64,000 bases of DNA from Paenibacillus chibensis (GCF_004001045.1 NZ_BIMK01000001.1:248001-312000); one strand, 5' to 3'. Counted from the first letter of the stretch, positions 32,500-42,132 are shown. The notes: generated by a model not told the origin, from the letters alone. Made by a program: numbers and translations.

Positions 32500-33624
32500 T
32501 CATGAAGAATATTGTAAGTATAATTTCTTCAGCTCGTTGACGGCATAAGTCAGGGAATATTGGCTTTTCGCCTTATCCCAGGCCGTCCGGGCCAGATCGT
32601 AGCGGTATAGCGGATCCGTGATGACCTTCTCCAAAGCCTCGCTAAGCGCGATGTAATCCTCAGACGGCACCAGCAGACCGTTTACGCCATCCTCAATCTG
32701 CTCGGCAATGCCTCCGACATCCGTACCGACCAGGGCAAGGCAGCTGAGCGCCGCCTCGGCGAATACGGAGCCGAATGCCTCCGCACGCGACGGCAGGACG
32801 AAGATATCGAAGAATGGCATAAATTCCTCGGGATGAAGCGTATATCCGTAAAAAATGGTTTCGTTGTAAATGCCAAGCTGCTTGGCCAGCGTTTCAAGCT
32901 CCGTGCGGTACGGGCCGTCGCCGATAATATGAAGTACATAGTCCAGGCCTTTGTTTTTCAGTTCCGCACAGGCTTTAAGTAAAATGTCGAGTCCCTTGGC
33001 CGGCACCAGGCGGCAAACCGTAATCAGCTGCGGCACTTCATTCTCATGCGGTACAGGCTTGAAACGTTTTTCGTCGAATCCGTTTGGGGTCACGCCGATC
33101 TGTTCGGGATGCTCCACATAAGGGCTCAAATAGTCGGCGAATGACCGCGACACGGTCAGCATCCGTTCGCTTTTTAGTTCCAGCTCCCGGTACAGGGAGA
33201 CGAGAAAGCGGTGTTCCGGACCATCAGCCTTGATTTTCCCGTTCAATATCAGCTCTTTCTCGTAGCTCGAGTGGATGGTTTGAATCAGCGGCGCTTCCGG
33301 AAACACCTGCTTCATGGCCAGGCCCGCGATCGGATGATGGGCGTGAATCAGATCGTACGGCTTTTGTATACGAAGCTTCGTCCACCACAAGTAATCCCTG
33401 TAGGTTTGGATGTATTTCTGCACCGTGGGACTGTCCCCGTACTCCCTCCAATCGAAGGTTTCGAATCGGATTTCTTCCTGCCCTTTATTGCGGATGCGCT
33501 TCGGCAGCCAGAACATCTCCATATCCCATCTCGATGATTGAAATCTCTCCTGCATATAAGGAATCATCGAGGATACACCACCCGGCTGCTCTGGTGGAAA
33601 GAAGAGTGCTTGCAGTAATCTCAT
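32500..33624 (-). CDS. Glycosyltransferase family 4
   Basis: The 374-residue GT-B protein has PPEQPGGVSSM at the N-terminus, a DLIHAHHPIAG block, and the C-terminal nucleotide-sugar site with VCRLVPAKGLDILL, IIGDGPYR, and EAFGSVFAEAALSC with E..LVGTDVGGIAEQI. The donor and acceptor are unknown. It precedes yhaO by 12 bases on the same strand; the functional link, if any, is not obvious. Confidence 0.9.
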   Translation of the reverse strand: MRLLQALFFPPEQPGGVSSMIPYMQERFQSSRWDMEMFWLPKRIRNKGQEEIRFETFDWREYGDSPTVQKYIQTYRDYLWWTKLRIQKPYDLIHAHHPIAGLAMKQVFPEAPLIQTIHSSYEKELILNGKIKADGPEHRFLVSLYRELELKSERMLTVSRSFADYLSPYVEHPEQIGVTPNGFDEKRFKPVPHENEVPQLITVCRLVPAKGLDILLKACAELKNKGLDYVLHIIGDGPYRTELETLAKQLGIYNETIFYGYTLHPEEFMPFFDIFVLPSRAEAFGSVFAEAALSCLALVGTDVGGIAEQIEDGVNGLLVPSEDYIALSEALEKVITDPLYRYDLARTAWDKAKSQYSLTYAVNELKKLYLQYSS

Positions 33625-33733
33625 GGGGAAAACGCCCCTTTCCGTATTCTCTTTTTCGTTTCAGGATCTTTGGAATTATGATATATTGGAACATATGTTT
33701 CAGTAAAGGAAAACCATTATCGGGAGCCGATCT

Positions 33734-34885
33734 ATGATCATGCCTTACGTTTCTGTATCATTTCCTTCCGCTGCGGCGGGCATTGCGTCAGCATGCAGTC
33801 TGTACATCATACTCATCATGACGCTGATGTGCCTCATTATGTACAGCAAACAGCGAAAAAAAGCCTATTTGTCGATGGTGACTGCCTTTCTTTTCATTAT
33901 GACATACGAAAGTCTGAACATCCATTTTGCTTTTTCGAACCATCCGGGGAGAAGCTTCGAATGGGCCGCGGATATCCGGATTATTTCCTTCCTGCTGCTG
34001 AATATATCGGTTTATCAGCTGTACAGGCGGATGAACAAGGCGGCTTATGCGATATTTTCGGCGATGCTGCTGCTGTTTTTGCTGCCGCTGCTTTCAGATT
34101 TCTTTCCTTCCATGGGGACTGGCTGGCAGTCGATTTACTTGGATGTCTACCCGTTGGGTATTCTAGTCGTAGGAGCTGCCTTTATCTGGCGGCGGATCGG
34201 CCAACGAGGGAAATTCGCTGCAGGAATGGCGGTCTACTTCGTCTACATCGCTCTTGGGATGCTGTCCCGTTATACGGAGCATCACAGCTCCTGGATGGAA
34301 TCGACTGAGGTATGGCTGCCGCTCGTCTATTACACTGTCATCTTTCTGATTCTGTTCGAGCGGATTGTGGAGCTCATGCAATCCATTTACCGTTCCTCCA
34401 TTACAGACGGGCTGACCAACTTGTACAACCGGAGATTTTTTACGAAGCAGCTTAACCGTTACGTGGATCAAGGCGCCAAAGTATCGATGATCTTTTGCGA
34501 TATCGACAATTTCAAGAAGCTGAACGATACCCAGGGCCACCATCAGGCGGACCTTGTCTTGAAGCAAGTCGCCGCCATCATTGACGAGGAAGTCGCAGAG
34601 GTCGGGTTAAGCGGCAGATTTGGCGGGGAGGAGCTTGTGGCGCTTGTCGTCGACAAGCGGGCGAAGGTTGCACAAATCGCTGAACGCATCCGCGCCCGGG
34701 TAGCCGAAGAAACGATCGTCACCATAAGCGTAGGCTACAGCACCCTGCGCAAGAACGTAACAGGGGAAGAGTTGGTACAACAGGCCGACCAGGCCATGTA
34801 CCGCTCCAAGACCACCGGAAAAAACAAGGTGTCCCCTTACCGGAGCCCTTCCTCCAAAAAAGAAATCGAAGAAACAGGAACATGA
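33734..34885 (+). CDS. Membrane-bound GGDEF-domain protein
   Basis: The 383-residue protein has about six to seven membrane segments (residues 15-210) and a C-terminal GGDEF domain (about 220-372) beginning DGLTNLYNRRFF. The signature reads GGEEL (297-301) where active cyclases have GG(D/E)EF, and the upstream RxxD inhibitory site is absent. The metal-binding Asp in IFCDIDNFK is present, so diguanylate cyclase activity is possible but not certain. It starts at ATG 33734 with GGGAG upstream and is divergent from the glycosyltransferase. Confidence 0.9.
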   Translation: MIMPYVSVSFPSAAAGIASACSLYIILIMTLMCLIMYSKQRKKAYLSMVTAFLFIMTYESLNIHFAFSNHPGRSFEWAADIRIISFLLLNISVYQLYRRMNKAAYAIFSAMLLLFLLPLLSDFFPSMGTGWQSIYLDVYPLGILVVGAAFIWRRIGQRGKFAAGMAVYFVYIALGMLSRYTEHHSSWMESTEVWLPLVYYTVIFLILFERIVELMQSIYRSSITDGLTNLYNRRFFTKQLNRYVDQGAKVSMIFCDIDNFKKLNDTQGHHQADLVLKQVAAIIDEEVAEVGLSGRFGGEELVALVVDKRAKVAQIAERIRARVAEETIVTISVGYSTLRKNVTGEELVQQADQAMYRSKTTGKNKVSPYRSPSSKKEIEETGT

Positions 34886-34978
34886 CATCAAGAAATAAGA
34901 CATATTACAACGAAATGCTTCCATACATAGGGAATTTATATTCCCCTTACATCAATGATTCACAAAGGAGTTTGAAGC

Positions 34979-36328
34979 ATGGGCAAAGAAAAACTGCCTT
35001 CAGCATACATTGAAGAAATGAAACCGATACTTGGCGGGGATCTTCCCGCCTTTTTGCACAGCTATGACCTTCCGCGCACGCAGGGTTTGCGCTTTAATAA
35101 CCTGAAAGCCACACCGGAGCTCAAGCAAGCCGTTATATCCCTGTTTGATCTGAGGCCCGTTCCGTGGTGCCCGAGCGGCTATTATTACCCCGAGGGCTCA
35201 AGACCAGGCAAACACGCTTATCACCAGGCAGGCCTCTATTACATCCAAGAACCTTCCGCGATGTCGGCCGTCGAGCTGCTGGATCCCAAGCCGGGCGAAA
35301 CCGTTCTGGACCTCGCTGCCGCACCTGGAGGTAAGAGCACCCATATCGCTTCCAAAATGAATGGAGAGGGCCTGCTCATCTCCAACGAAATACATCCCGA
35401 TCGCGCCAAAATTCTCGCGGAAAATGTGGAGCGGATGGGCATCTCCAATGCGCTCGTCACCTGCGCGGCTCCCGATGAGCTGTCACGGCGTTTCCCGGCA
35501 GCCTTTGACCGGATTATGCTGGATGCTCCCTGCTCGGGAGAAGGCATGTTCCGCAAGGATCCGAAAGCGATGGAGGAATGGTCCCCGGCCATGGTCGATC
35601 TATGCGCCACCCGTCAGCGGGACATTCTGTATCATGCCTATGCGATGCTCAAACCCGGCGGAACGTTGGCCTATTCGACCTGCACCTTTAACCGCAGTGA
35701 AAATGAAGATATGATGGAGCATTTTACGACAGCCTATCCGGATATGACGCTCGTGGAGATGAGAAGGCTATGGCCGCATCACGAGGCGGGAGAAGGACAT
35801 TTCGTAGCTCTGCTGAGCAAGCAGGAAGCTTCTGATCCGGAGGGCGGCGGCAAAGACCGGAAACGGCCGCGGAAGACGCAGGATAAAGGGAGAACGACGG
35901 CGGAGCAAGCCGCGCTGCGTGATTTTGCTTCATGGGCGGCTGAAGAGCTTCCCGGCTACCGAGTGCCGGCAGGCAGCCCGGTTCTGTTCGGCGATGCCCT
36001 TTATCTCGTCCCTGTGCCAGAGATGCTTGATATCGCCGGACTCAAGCTTCCAAGGGCCGGTCTGCACCTGGCTCACATGAAGAAAAACCGGATCGAGCCC
36101 GCGCATGCCCTTGCGATGGCGATTAGCCCGCAGCAAGCCAAAAATACGGTCCAGCTCATGGCAGATGATCCGCATGTGGACCTGTATCTGCGCGGAGAAA
36201 TCCTGCCGGTCGATCCTTCCCTGCGGGGCTGGACCCTGGTTACCGTCGACGGCCTTCCTTTGGGCTGGGGCAAAGCCAGCGGCGGACAGTTGAAGAATCA
36301 TGTCCCCAAAGGACTGCGGCAGGTATAA
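34979..36328 (+). CDS. RsmF-type rRNA cytosine-C5 methyltransferase, copy 1
   Basis: The 449-residue protein has a NOL1/NOP2/Sun methyltransferase core: LDLAAAPGGKSTHIA for S-adenosylmethionine, LDAPCSGEGMFRKD with the PC motif, and YSTCTFNRSENED with the catalytic Cys. The C-terminal RsmF/PUA-like domain follows. It should make m5C in 16S rRNA or tRNA. A second homologue lies 1.8 kb downstream on the other strand. AAAGGAG precedes the ATG. Confidence 0.92.
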   Translation: MGKEKLPSAYIEEMKPILGGDLPAFLHSYDLPRTQGLRFNNLKATPELKQAVISLFDLRPVPWCPSGYYYPEGSRPGKHAYHQAGLYYIQEPSAMSAVELLDPKPGETVLDLAAAPGGKSTHIASKMNGEGLLISNEIHPDRAKILAENVERMGISNALVTCAAPDELSRRFPAAFDRIMLDAPCSGEGMFRKDPKAMEEWSPAMVDLCATRQRDILYHAYAMLKPGGTLAYSTCTFNRSENEDMMEHFTTAYPDMTLVEMRRLWPHHEAGEGHFVALLSKQEASDPEGGGKDRKRPRKTQDKGRTTAEQAALRDFASWAAEELPGYRVPAGSPVLFGDALYLVPVPEMLDIAGLKLPRAGLHLAHMKKNRIEPAHALAMAISPQQAKNTVQLMADDPHVDLYLRGEILPVDPSLRGWTLVTVDGLPLGWGKASGGQLKNHVPKGLRQV

Positions 36329-36408
36329 AGCAATCCATCAAATCGCGGCCCTGCTCCAAAGCCTATTCAGGTACTAGGCGGAAGCCCTGAAATCATTCCA
36401 TATATCAA

Positions 36409-36452
36409 AAAAGGTTACCCTTCAGCCGAATATCCGGCCGGGGTAACCTTTT
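36409..36452. terminator. Bidirectional terminator
   Basis: AAAAGGTTACCC pairs with GGGTAACCTTTT. It lies between the convergent methyltransferase and HAD phosphatase genes, with T runs on both strands. Confidence 0.85.
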
Positions 36453-36456
36453 ATGT

Positions 36457-37269
36457 TTAGGACAGGCAGTATTTGAGAAGCGCTTCGTGCACGCCATCCT
36501 CATTATTGGAGGCTGTCACTTCATTGGCGGCTGCCTTGACCTCCAGCGGGGAGTTGTCCATGGCGATGCCGAGTCCCGCAAAGGTGAGCATCGTAATGTC
36601 GTTAAAATAATTGCCGATCGCGAGCACTTCCTCCGGCAAAATGCCCCGGCGCTCGGCCAACTGCTTCAGCGCGTTGCCTTTGGACGCATCGGGATGCATC
36701 AGATCCACGAAATACTCGCCGCTGCGCAAAATGTTGAACTCAGGCTTCCACTGCACGATCTCCTCATACAGCTTATCCAGAACATCGGCATGATCAAAGG
36801 CCGTCACTTTCACGACAGGCTCCTTAAATTCCTGCAAACGCGGCAGGTTTGCGGGCAGCATCAGGAAATTTTCGTACATGCTGCGTACCTCGACGGCCAT
36901 GCCTTCCACGCTGTCTACATACATATGAAAAGCGGTATTCACATCGAAATGAATGCGCTGCTCACGGAAATAATCCATGTACGGGATCAGCGCCTGGGTA
37001 TCCATCGCAAACTGATGCACGACTTCCTTCGTCACGACATCTACCGTGGCAGCTCCGTTATGGCTAATCACATAACCGGTCAGTCCGATTTGTTCCATGA
37101 ACGGAATTGAGTTTTGCGGGCCTCTACCAGTGCAGAGCACGATCTCGGCTCCGCTCCGGGAAACTTCCTGAATCGTCTGTTTCGTCCGTTCGCTCAGTTC
37201 ATGATTGTCATTCAGCAGGGTTCCGTCAACATCCAGTGCGATCAGCTTGTATTTCACTTCTCCATCCAT
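36457..37269 (-). CDS. Cof-type HAD-IIB phosphatase
   Basis: The 270-residue protein has the HAD motifs: LIALDVDGTLLND (nucleophile Asp), VLCTGRGPQ (motif II), a lysine in the cap-core linker, and LAIGNYFNDITML (motif IV; usual GDxxND is GNYFND). The Cof class acts on sugar phosphates, FMN or pyridoxal phosphate; the substrate is not predictable. Confidence 0.92.
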   Translation of the reverse strand: MDGEVKYKLIALDVDGTLLNDNHELSERTKQTIQEVSRSGAEIVLCTGRGPQNSIPFMEQIGLTGYVISHNGAATVDVVTKEVVHQFAMDTQALIPYMDYFREQRIHFDVNTAFHMYVDSVEGMAVEVRSMYENFLMLPANLPRLQEFKEPVVKVTAFDHADVLDKLYEEIVQWKPEFNILRSGEYFVDLMHPDASKGNALKQLAERRGILPEEVLAIGNYFNDITMLTFAGLGIAMDNSPLEVKAAANEVTASNNEDGVHEALLKYCLS

Positions 37270-37349
37270 CCTTTTATGTCTTTTCGTCTATTGTAATACA
37301 GGTGTGTTATCGAAGTGTAACCTGTATTTTTTTACCAAGTCGGATATGC

Positions 37350-38102
37350 TTACTCATTCCCCTTCAAAAGCCCTAGCTCATCATCTGTTAACTCACGGTA
37401 TTCCCCGAGCTTGAGTGAAGGATCCAAACTCAGATTGCCCATGCGGTTTCGTTTTAAATAAAGGACTTTTTTGCCAACCGACTCGAACATCCGTTTGACC
37501 TGATGAAATTTGCCTTCATGGATGGTCAGTTCGATCCGGGACAGCACCTCTTCTCCCTGCTGTTCCTTGTCCAGAACAGTCAATTCGCCCGGCAATGTGA
37601 CATAGCCGTCGTCCAGCGTGACGCCCTTGGCGAACTGCCGCACATCTTCCTCGCCCACATCCCCGGAGACCAGCGCCGTGTACGTCTTGGGCACATGCCG
37701 TTTCGGGGACAGCAGCTCATGCGCCAGCTTGCCGTCATTGGTCAACAGCAGCAGACCTTCCGTATCTTTATCCAGGCGCCCTACTGGAAAAGGCTCGAAT
37801 GCGAGCAGCTCGGGAGCAAGCAGATCCAGCACCGTCCGGTCGCGCCGGTCCTCTGTTGCCGATACCACGCCCGGCGGCTTATGCAGCATCACGTAAATAA
37901 ATTCTCTGTATACGATCTGCTCCCCCTCCAGCAGGATGACATCCGATTCAGGCTGGACATGCATTCCGCTGTCTTTGGCCCGGATGCCGTTTACAGTAAT
38001 CAGTCCTTGCTTCACGTACTTCTTGATATCACTGCGGCTGCCGTACCCCATATGGGTCAGCACCTTGTCGAGCCTCAGCGTCGTTCTTCCTTTTCCGCTC
38101 AT
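37350..38102 (-). CDS. rsuA: RsuA-type 16S rRNA pseudouridine synthase
   Basis: The 250-residue protein has an N-terminal S4 domain (LRLDKVLTHMGYGSRSDIKK) and a catalytic domain with VGRLDKDTEGLLLLTNDG, whose Asp is the nucleophile, and GKFHQVKRMF. It should convert U516 of 16S rRNA. Start chosen at ATG 38102, which overlaps the stop of the upstream methyltransferase as ATGA; the longer frame is rejected. The pair forms an rRNA-modification operon. Confidence 0.92.
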   Translation of the reverse strand: MSGKGRTTLRLDKVLTHMGYGSRSDIKKYVKQGLITVNGIRAKDSGMHVQPESDVILLEGEQIVYREFIYVMLHKPPGVVSATEDRRDRTVLDLLAPELLAFEPFPVGRLDKDTEGLLLLTNDGKLAHELLSPKRHVPKTYTALVSGDVGEEDVRQFAKGVTLDDGYVTLPGELTVLDKEQQGEEVLSRIELTIHEGKFHQVKRMFESVGKKVLYLKRNRMGNLSLDPSLKLGEYRELTDDELGLLKGNE

Positions 38103-39661
38103 ATCGAGGTCCACCTCCACCCTGCAGGGTATTCGTTTTTCAAAAATCCGTCCTGCCATTTGCCGAAGCCAGCCGAATAGCCGTCAATGCATACAAGCAC
38201 ATAGCCCTTTGCCGCCATGCCTTCGGAGCATGCAATGCGCTGTGCTTCCACATCCAGCGTCTCGCCTTTTAAATAACGGACGGCTTCACCGGTTTCAGAT
38301 GTCAAAGAAAGCACGCGGTGAAACTCTTCCGGATGCAGTGCTGTGGCCAGCGGATGTGCAGGCACGAAGCGTCCATTTTTGGCATCTCCCATATACCAGC
38401 CGGGACGCACCACTTTCAGCCCGTCCAGCGCTTCGGCTGGCAGCGGGGACTGATAGATATGCTGGCCGTACACGATGGTATATCCTCCGGGCTCAAAGGC
38501 AAGATGACTCTTAATAAACTGCTCGTAGGCTTCCAGAGGATCGGCCATTGGCGCTGCGGCTGCTTTCGGTGACCCCTTGCCCTTTTTACCGCTGCTTCGC
38601 CCCCGTTCGGGACGCATCTGTTCCTTGCTGCGAAGCCGTTCTCTTCCGTCCGCATGGGATGCAGGCGTGGTTTGCAGAAGCTCAGGCTCCTCTTCCCGCG
38701 TGCCATCATGCTGAAGCACGGCCAGAAAATGTCCTTCTCCTTCAATAAGATGGGGCCACAGCCGGGCGGTGTGCTTCGTCTGCTCCCAGATCTCTGCGGG
38801 GATGGCCCGGGCTAGTTCTTCATTTCCCTTGAGCCATTCCGGTTCTCCCTGAGCGAAGCATCCGCTTCGCTCAGGCGTCCGTACATGGAAATGCTCATGC
38901 TCGGCAATGAATTCCGCAATGATCGCTTCATTTTCTTCCGGTGAGAAGGTGCAGGTGGAATACACGATGCGGCCGCCAGGTTTCAGCATTTTTGCCGCGG
39001 ATTTCAGAATATCCCGCTGCATGGCGGCATATTTGAGCGGCGATTGAGCGTCCCACTGCCGGACCATGTCCTCATCCTTGCGGAACATGCCTTCTCCGGA
39101 GCAGGGGGCATCGACGAGAATTTTATCGAAGAAGCCAGGGAATTTCCCGGCGATCCGTTCGGGATGCTCCTGCAAAACAACGCCGTTGCGCACGCCGTAC
39201 AGCTCCAGATTTTTGGCCAGCGCCTTTGTGCGTTCCGAGTTCAGATCATTGCTGATCAACAGCCCCTGCCCCTGAAGCTTGGCCGCGATTTGCGTGGATT
39301 TCCCTCCCGGAGCGGCGCAGAGATCAAGCACCTTTTCCCCCGGCTTCACATCCAGCATCTCTACCGGAGCCATAGCGCTCGGTTCTTGTATATAGTAAAG
39401 ACCGGCATGGTAATAAGGATGCCTTCCCGGTCTTTCTCCTGTTTCCGTATAATATCCCGTAGGACACCATGGGATCGGCTTGAGCCGCCAAGGGCTAAGC
39501 GATAGCAGGTCTTCCACGGAAATTTTCAATGTATTAACCCGGATCCCGCTGTACGGGTCATGGTCGTACGATGCGATGAAGCGGTCGTATTGATCTTGTA
39601 ATATCGACTTCATCCGCTCCTCGAAAGCGGCGGGCAGCTGCAGCGCCATGTCATTCATCAT
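38099..39661 (-). CDS. RsmF-type rRNA cytosine-C5 methyltransferase, copy 2
   Basis: The 520-residue protein has the same architecture as copy 1 at 34979-36328: LDLCAAPGGKSTQIAAK, VDAPCSGEGMFRKD, YSTCTFSPEENEA, then a linker rich in Lys/Arg/Ala (about 330-370) and a C-terminal RsmF domain. It is longer by the linker and by inserted blocks. The exact start among the first methionines is unclear (weak ribosome binding site). It is translationally coupled to rsuA, which fits a small-subunit rRNA target. Confidence 0.9.
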   Translation of the reverse strand: MMNDMALQLPAAFEERMKSILQDQYDRFIASYDHDPYSGIRVNTLKISVEDLLSLSPWRLKPIPWCPTGYYTETGERPGRHPYYHAGLYYIQEPSAMAPVEMLDVKPGEKVLDLCAAPGGKSTQIAAKLQGQGLLISNDLNSERTKALAKNLELYGVRNGVVLQEHPERIAGKFPGFFDKILVDAPCSGEGMFRKDEDMVRQWDAQSPLKYAAMQRDILKSAAKMLKPGGRIVYSTCTFSPEENEAIIAEFIAEHEHFHVRTPERSGCFAQGEPEWLKGNEELARAIPAEIWEQTKHTARLWPHLIEGEGHFLAVLQHDGTREEEPELLQTTPASHADGRERLRSKEQMRPERGRSSGKKGKGSPKAAAAPMADPLEAYEQFIKSHLAFEPGGYTIVYGQHIYQSPLPAEALDGLKVVRPGWYMGDAKNGRFVPAHPLATALHPEEFHRVLSLTSETGEAVRYLKGETLDVEAQRIACSEGMAAKGYVLVCIDGYSAGFGKWQDGFLKNEYPAGWRWTSI

Positions 39662-39799
39662 CCTGTTCTGTCTTGGCTTAATTGAACCCGTCCCATTTTA
39701 CCATATTTGGCGAAAAAGCTCTCTATCCTGCACCTATCCATAAGGAACGAATCCATCGATACAGTGATTATACAGAGCATGTCGGCAACGGCGGAATCA

Positions 39800-39842
39800 A
39801 CGAAAACAGCCTGCGATCCGCGAGGACCTGCAGGCTGTTCAC
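39800..39842 (-). terminator. Terminator of the alarmone synthetase gene
   Basis: AACAGCCTGC (39805-39814) pairs with GCAGGCTGTT (39830-39839); TTTTC follows on the minus strand. Confidence 0.6.
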
Positions 39843-39869
39843 GTCCTATAATGCAATACTCTTTATCCC

Positions 39870-40691
39870 TTAATCCTCTTGCGAGTCATCCTTCCGGTAA
39901 GCCTTCATCAGCTTCTGCACATCATCCAGCAATTCCTTCATGTCCTCCATATCGCGGTTTTCATTCTGGTTAAGCCAAATGCGGTTAAACCGTTCTTGGA
40001 ACTCCATTGCCTCGTTGACAAGATGATAAAAGTACAGCTGATGAATCAAGGTCAGCACGCGGGAGGTCACGTTGGAATCATCTTCAAACTTCTTCTGGGC
40101 CTCCAAAATTTCTTCGCGGATACTCGACATCTCATTGTCCAGAACCGCGGCCGCTTCCGCCGCCTTCTGAAGTCGTCTGCGCATTTCTCCCGGCAGGCTC
40201 TCTTTGTACTTATAGCTTAGGGAATGCTCGATCGTCGCCCAGAAATTCATCGCCAGCGTCCGAATCTGGATTTCAGCCAGAACCTGCTTCTGACCCAGTG
40301 CAGTCTGCACGGGATACTCGACAATCATATGGAAGCTGCGGTAGCCGCTTTCCTTGTAATTCGTAATATAGTCTTTTTCATATAAAACCTTCAGGTCTTT
40401 CCGCTTACGGATGTACTCGGCCACGCGCCGGATATCCTCCACAAACTGGCACATGATGCGGATGCCGGCGATATCCTCGATCCCGGTCTCCAGCTGGTCC
40501 ATCGGCACGCTCAAACGCTGGGCTTTTTCCAAAATGCTGGAAATCCGTTTCACGCGGCCCGTTACGAATTCGATCGGCGCGTATTCCTCGCGTTTTTTCA
40601 GCTCCGCGCGCATGGTCTTGAATTTGACTTTAAGTTCTTCAACGGCTTGCTCATACGGTAGTAAAAACAATCCCCAATCCCTGCCGTCCAT
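39870..40691 (-). CDS. relQ: Small alarmone synthetase (RelQ/YjbM type)
   Basis: The 273-residue protein has a synthetase domain only: TGRVKRISSILEKAQR, then EDIAGIRIMC, NYKESGYRSFHMIVEY, and AEIQIRTLAMNFWATIEH; a C-terminal helical part follows. No hydrolase domain. It makes (p)ppGpp or related alarmones from ATP and GTP/GDP. It has AGGAGG upstream of the ATG and follows pyrD by 25 bases, so it is co-transcribed with it. Confidence 0.92.
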   Translation of the reverse strand: MDGRDWGLFLLPYEQAVEELKVKFKTMRAELKKREEYAPIEFVTGRVKRISSILEKAQRLSVPMDQLETGIEDIAGIRIMCQFVEDIRRVAEYIRKRKDLKVLYEKDYITNYKESGYRSFHMIVEYPVQTALGQKQVLAEIQIRTLAMNFWATIEHSLSYKYKESLPGEMRRRLQKAAEAAAVLDNEMSSIREEILEAQKKFEDDSNVTSRVLTLIHQLYFYHLVNEAMEFQERFNRIWLNQNENRDMEDMKELLDDVQKLMKAYRKDDSQED

Positions 40692-40716
40692 TCACATGCC
40701 TCCTGTCTATCTCCCT

Positions 40717-41811
40717 TTAGCGATGGTCTGCTCCTACGGCTTCGGAAATATGTGAAAATCCGTCACGGCGCAGAAGCTCCCTGAGTCCGGCGTGCAGCCG
40801 GCGGTTCACTTCGGGCCCTTCATATATTAATGCGGTATAAATCTCAACCAGGCTTGCCCCGGCTCGGATTTTCTCATAAGCATCCGCTGCGGTAAATATG
40901 CCTCCGGAGCCGATGATCGGCAGCGTCCCGCCCGTCTGTCGGTATACACGGGAAATAACCTCTGTGGAACGTGCCCGCAGCGGTCTGCCGCTAATCCCAC
41001 CTGTTTCTTTCTTGTTCGGATGGGTTAGCCCTTCCCTGCCAATCGTGGTATTCGTGGCGATAATTCCGGAGATTCCGCTCACGGCGAGCGCATCCACCAT
41101 CATTTCCAGCTCCTCGTTGCTTACATCGGGAGCAATTTTCACCAGTATATGTTTGGATTTGCCGAAGCTTTGCGCCTGCTGTCGCATCTCTTCCATAATA
41201 TGCGCGATCAGCGAAGAAAGCTCGCTGCCGTACTGCAGATTCCGCAAATCAGGCGTATTCGGGGAGCTGATATTCACAACGAAAAAATCGCCGTAGGGAT
41301 ACAGCTTGCGCAAACATTCCTGATAATCCTTATAAGCCTCTTCATTCGGGGTCACCTTGTTCTTGCCGATATTGACGGCCACGGGAATCGTCCGGCTCTT
41401 CAGGGCAGACAGCTTTTGTGCCATCGCTTCCGCACCTTCATTGTTGAACCCCATACGGTTGAGCAGCGCTTCGTCCGGGGGCAGCCTGAACAGCCGGGGT
41501 TGATCGTTGCCGGGTTGTCCTTTCGGCGTAACCGTCCCCACCTCCATGAATCCGAATCCGATGGAGGAAAAGCCTTCGACCGCAGCTGCATTTTTATCGA
41601 GTCCAGCCGCGAGTCCAACCGGCGTCGGAAAGTGAAGCCCGAACAAATCGACTGCCAGATCCTGCGTTTCACTGACGCCGTACATGCTTTGCAAAAGGCC
41701 GGTGCCTCCCGGCATCGATCCGGCTGTATGTAGTCCTCCGATCACTAAATGATGCGCTTTCTCCGGGTCCATCTTAAAAAAAATCGGTTTTGCCACGTTT
41801 CTGTACAGCAC
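40717..41811 (-). CDS. pyrD: Dihydroorotate dehydrogenase (quinone), class 2
   Basis: The 364-residue protein oxidises dihydroorotate to orotate in pyrimidine synthesis, passing electrons to quinone. It has the extended N-terminal helix typical of class 2, GLAAGLDKN, FGFMEVGTVTPKGQPGN, and VVNISSPNT with the catalytic Ser that distinguishes class 2. The start is GTG 41811 with GAGGAAGAG upstream. It is not in a pyr operon; its partner is the alarmone synthetase. Confidence 0.94.
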   Translation of the reverse strand: MLYRNVAKPIFFKMDPEKAHHLVIGGLHTAGSMPGGTGLLQSMYGVSETQDLAVDLFGLHFPTPVGLAAGLDKNAAAVEGFSSIGFGFMEVGTVTPKGQPGNDQPRLFRLPPDEALLNRMGFNNEGAEAMAQKLSALKSRTIPVAVNIGKNKVTPNEEAYKDYQECLRKLYPYGDFFVVNISSPNTPDLRNLQYGSELSSLIAHIMEEMRQQAQSFGKSKHILVKIAPDVSNEELEMMVDALAVSGISGIIATNTTIGREGLTHPNKKETGGISGRPLRARSTEVISRVYRQTGGTLPIIGSGGIFTAADAYEKIRAGASLVEIYTALIYEGPEVNRRLHAGLRELLRRDGFSHISEAVGADHR

Positions 41812-41997
41812 CTGCTACTCTTCCTCTCCATCCACAGTTGTGTTCTCTATCCTTAAGTTTATCCTTTTCCGGGTTAAAAGGAAAGTTTTTTGCCTTGTTC
41901 TTTCCGTTCAGGATACCCTCGTCCTGCTGGTATTTTACGGATAAACCCATTACAATTGTGGTATCCACTGAATTTGATAGAAAGAGGGTTGAACTCT

Positions 41998-42132
41998 ATG
42001 GCAACCAAGCGCAAGCCTCCGACACTTCAGCAAAAGAAGGAAGAAGTGAACAGAAAGGCGATTTTTTGGTCCGGCCTCAGTTTATTGCTTCTCATTCTGC
42101 TCATTGTTGTGCTGATTATCCTTAACACCTGA
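41998..42132 (+). CDS. 44-residue single-pass membrane protein
   Basis: ATG 41998 has AGAGGG upstream. The product has a basic N-terminal half (MATKRKPPTLQQKKEEVNRK) and a C-terminal membrane helix (FWSGLSLLLLILLIVVLIIL). Positive residues on the N-side suggest an inside N-terminus. Function unknown. Its stop codon directly abuts the stop of the convergent L,D-transpeptidase gene. Confidence 0.7.
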   Translation: MATKRKPPTLQQKKEEVNRKAIFWSGLSLLLLILLIVVLIILNT

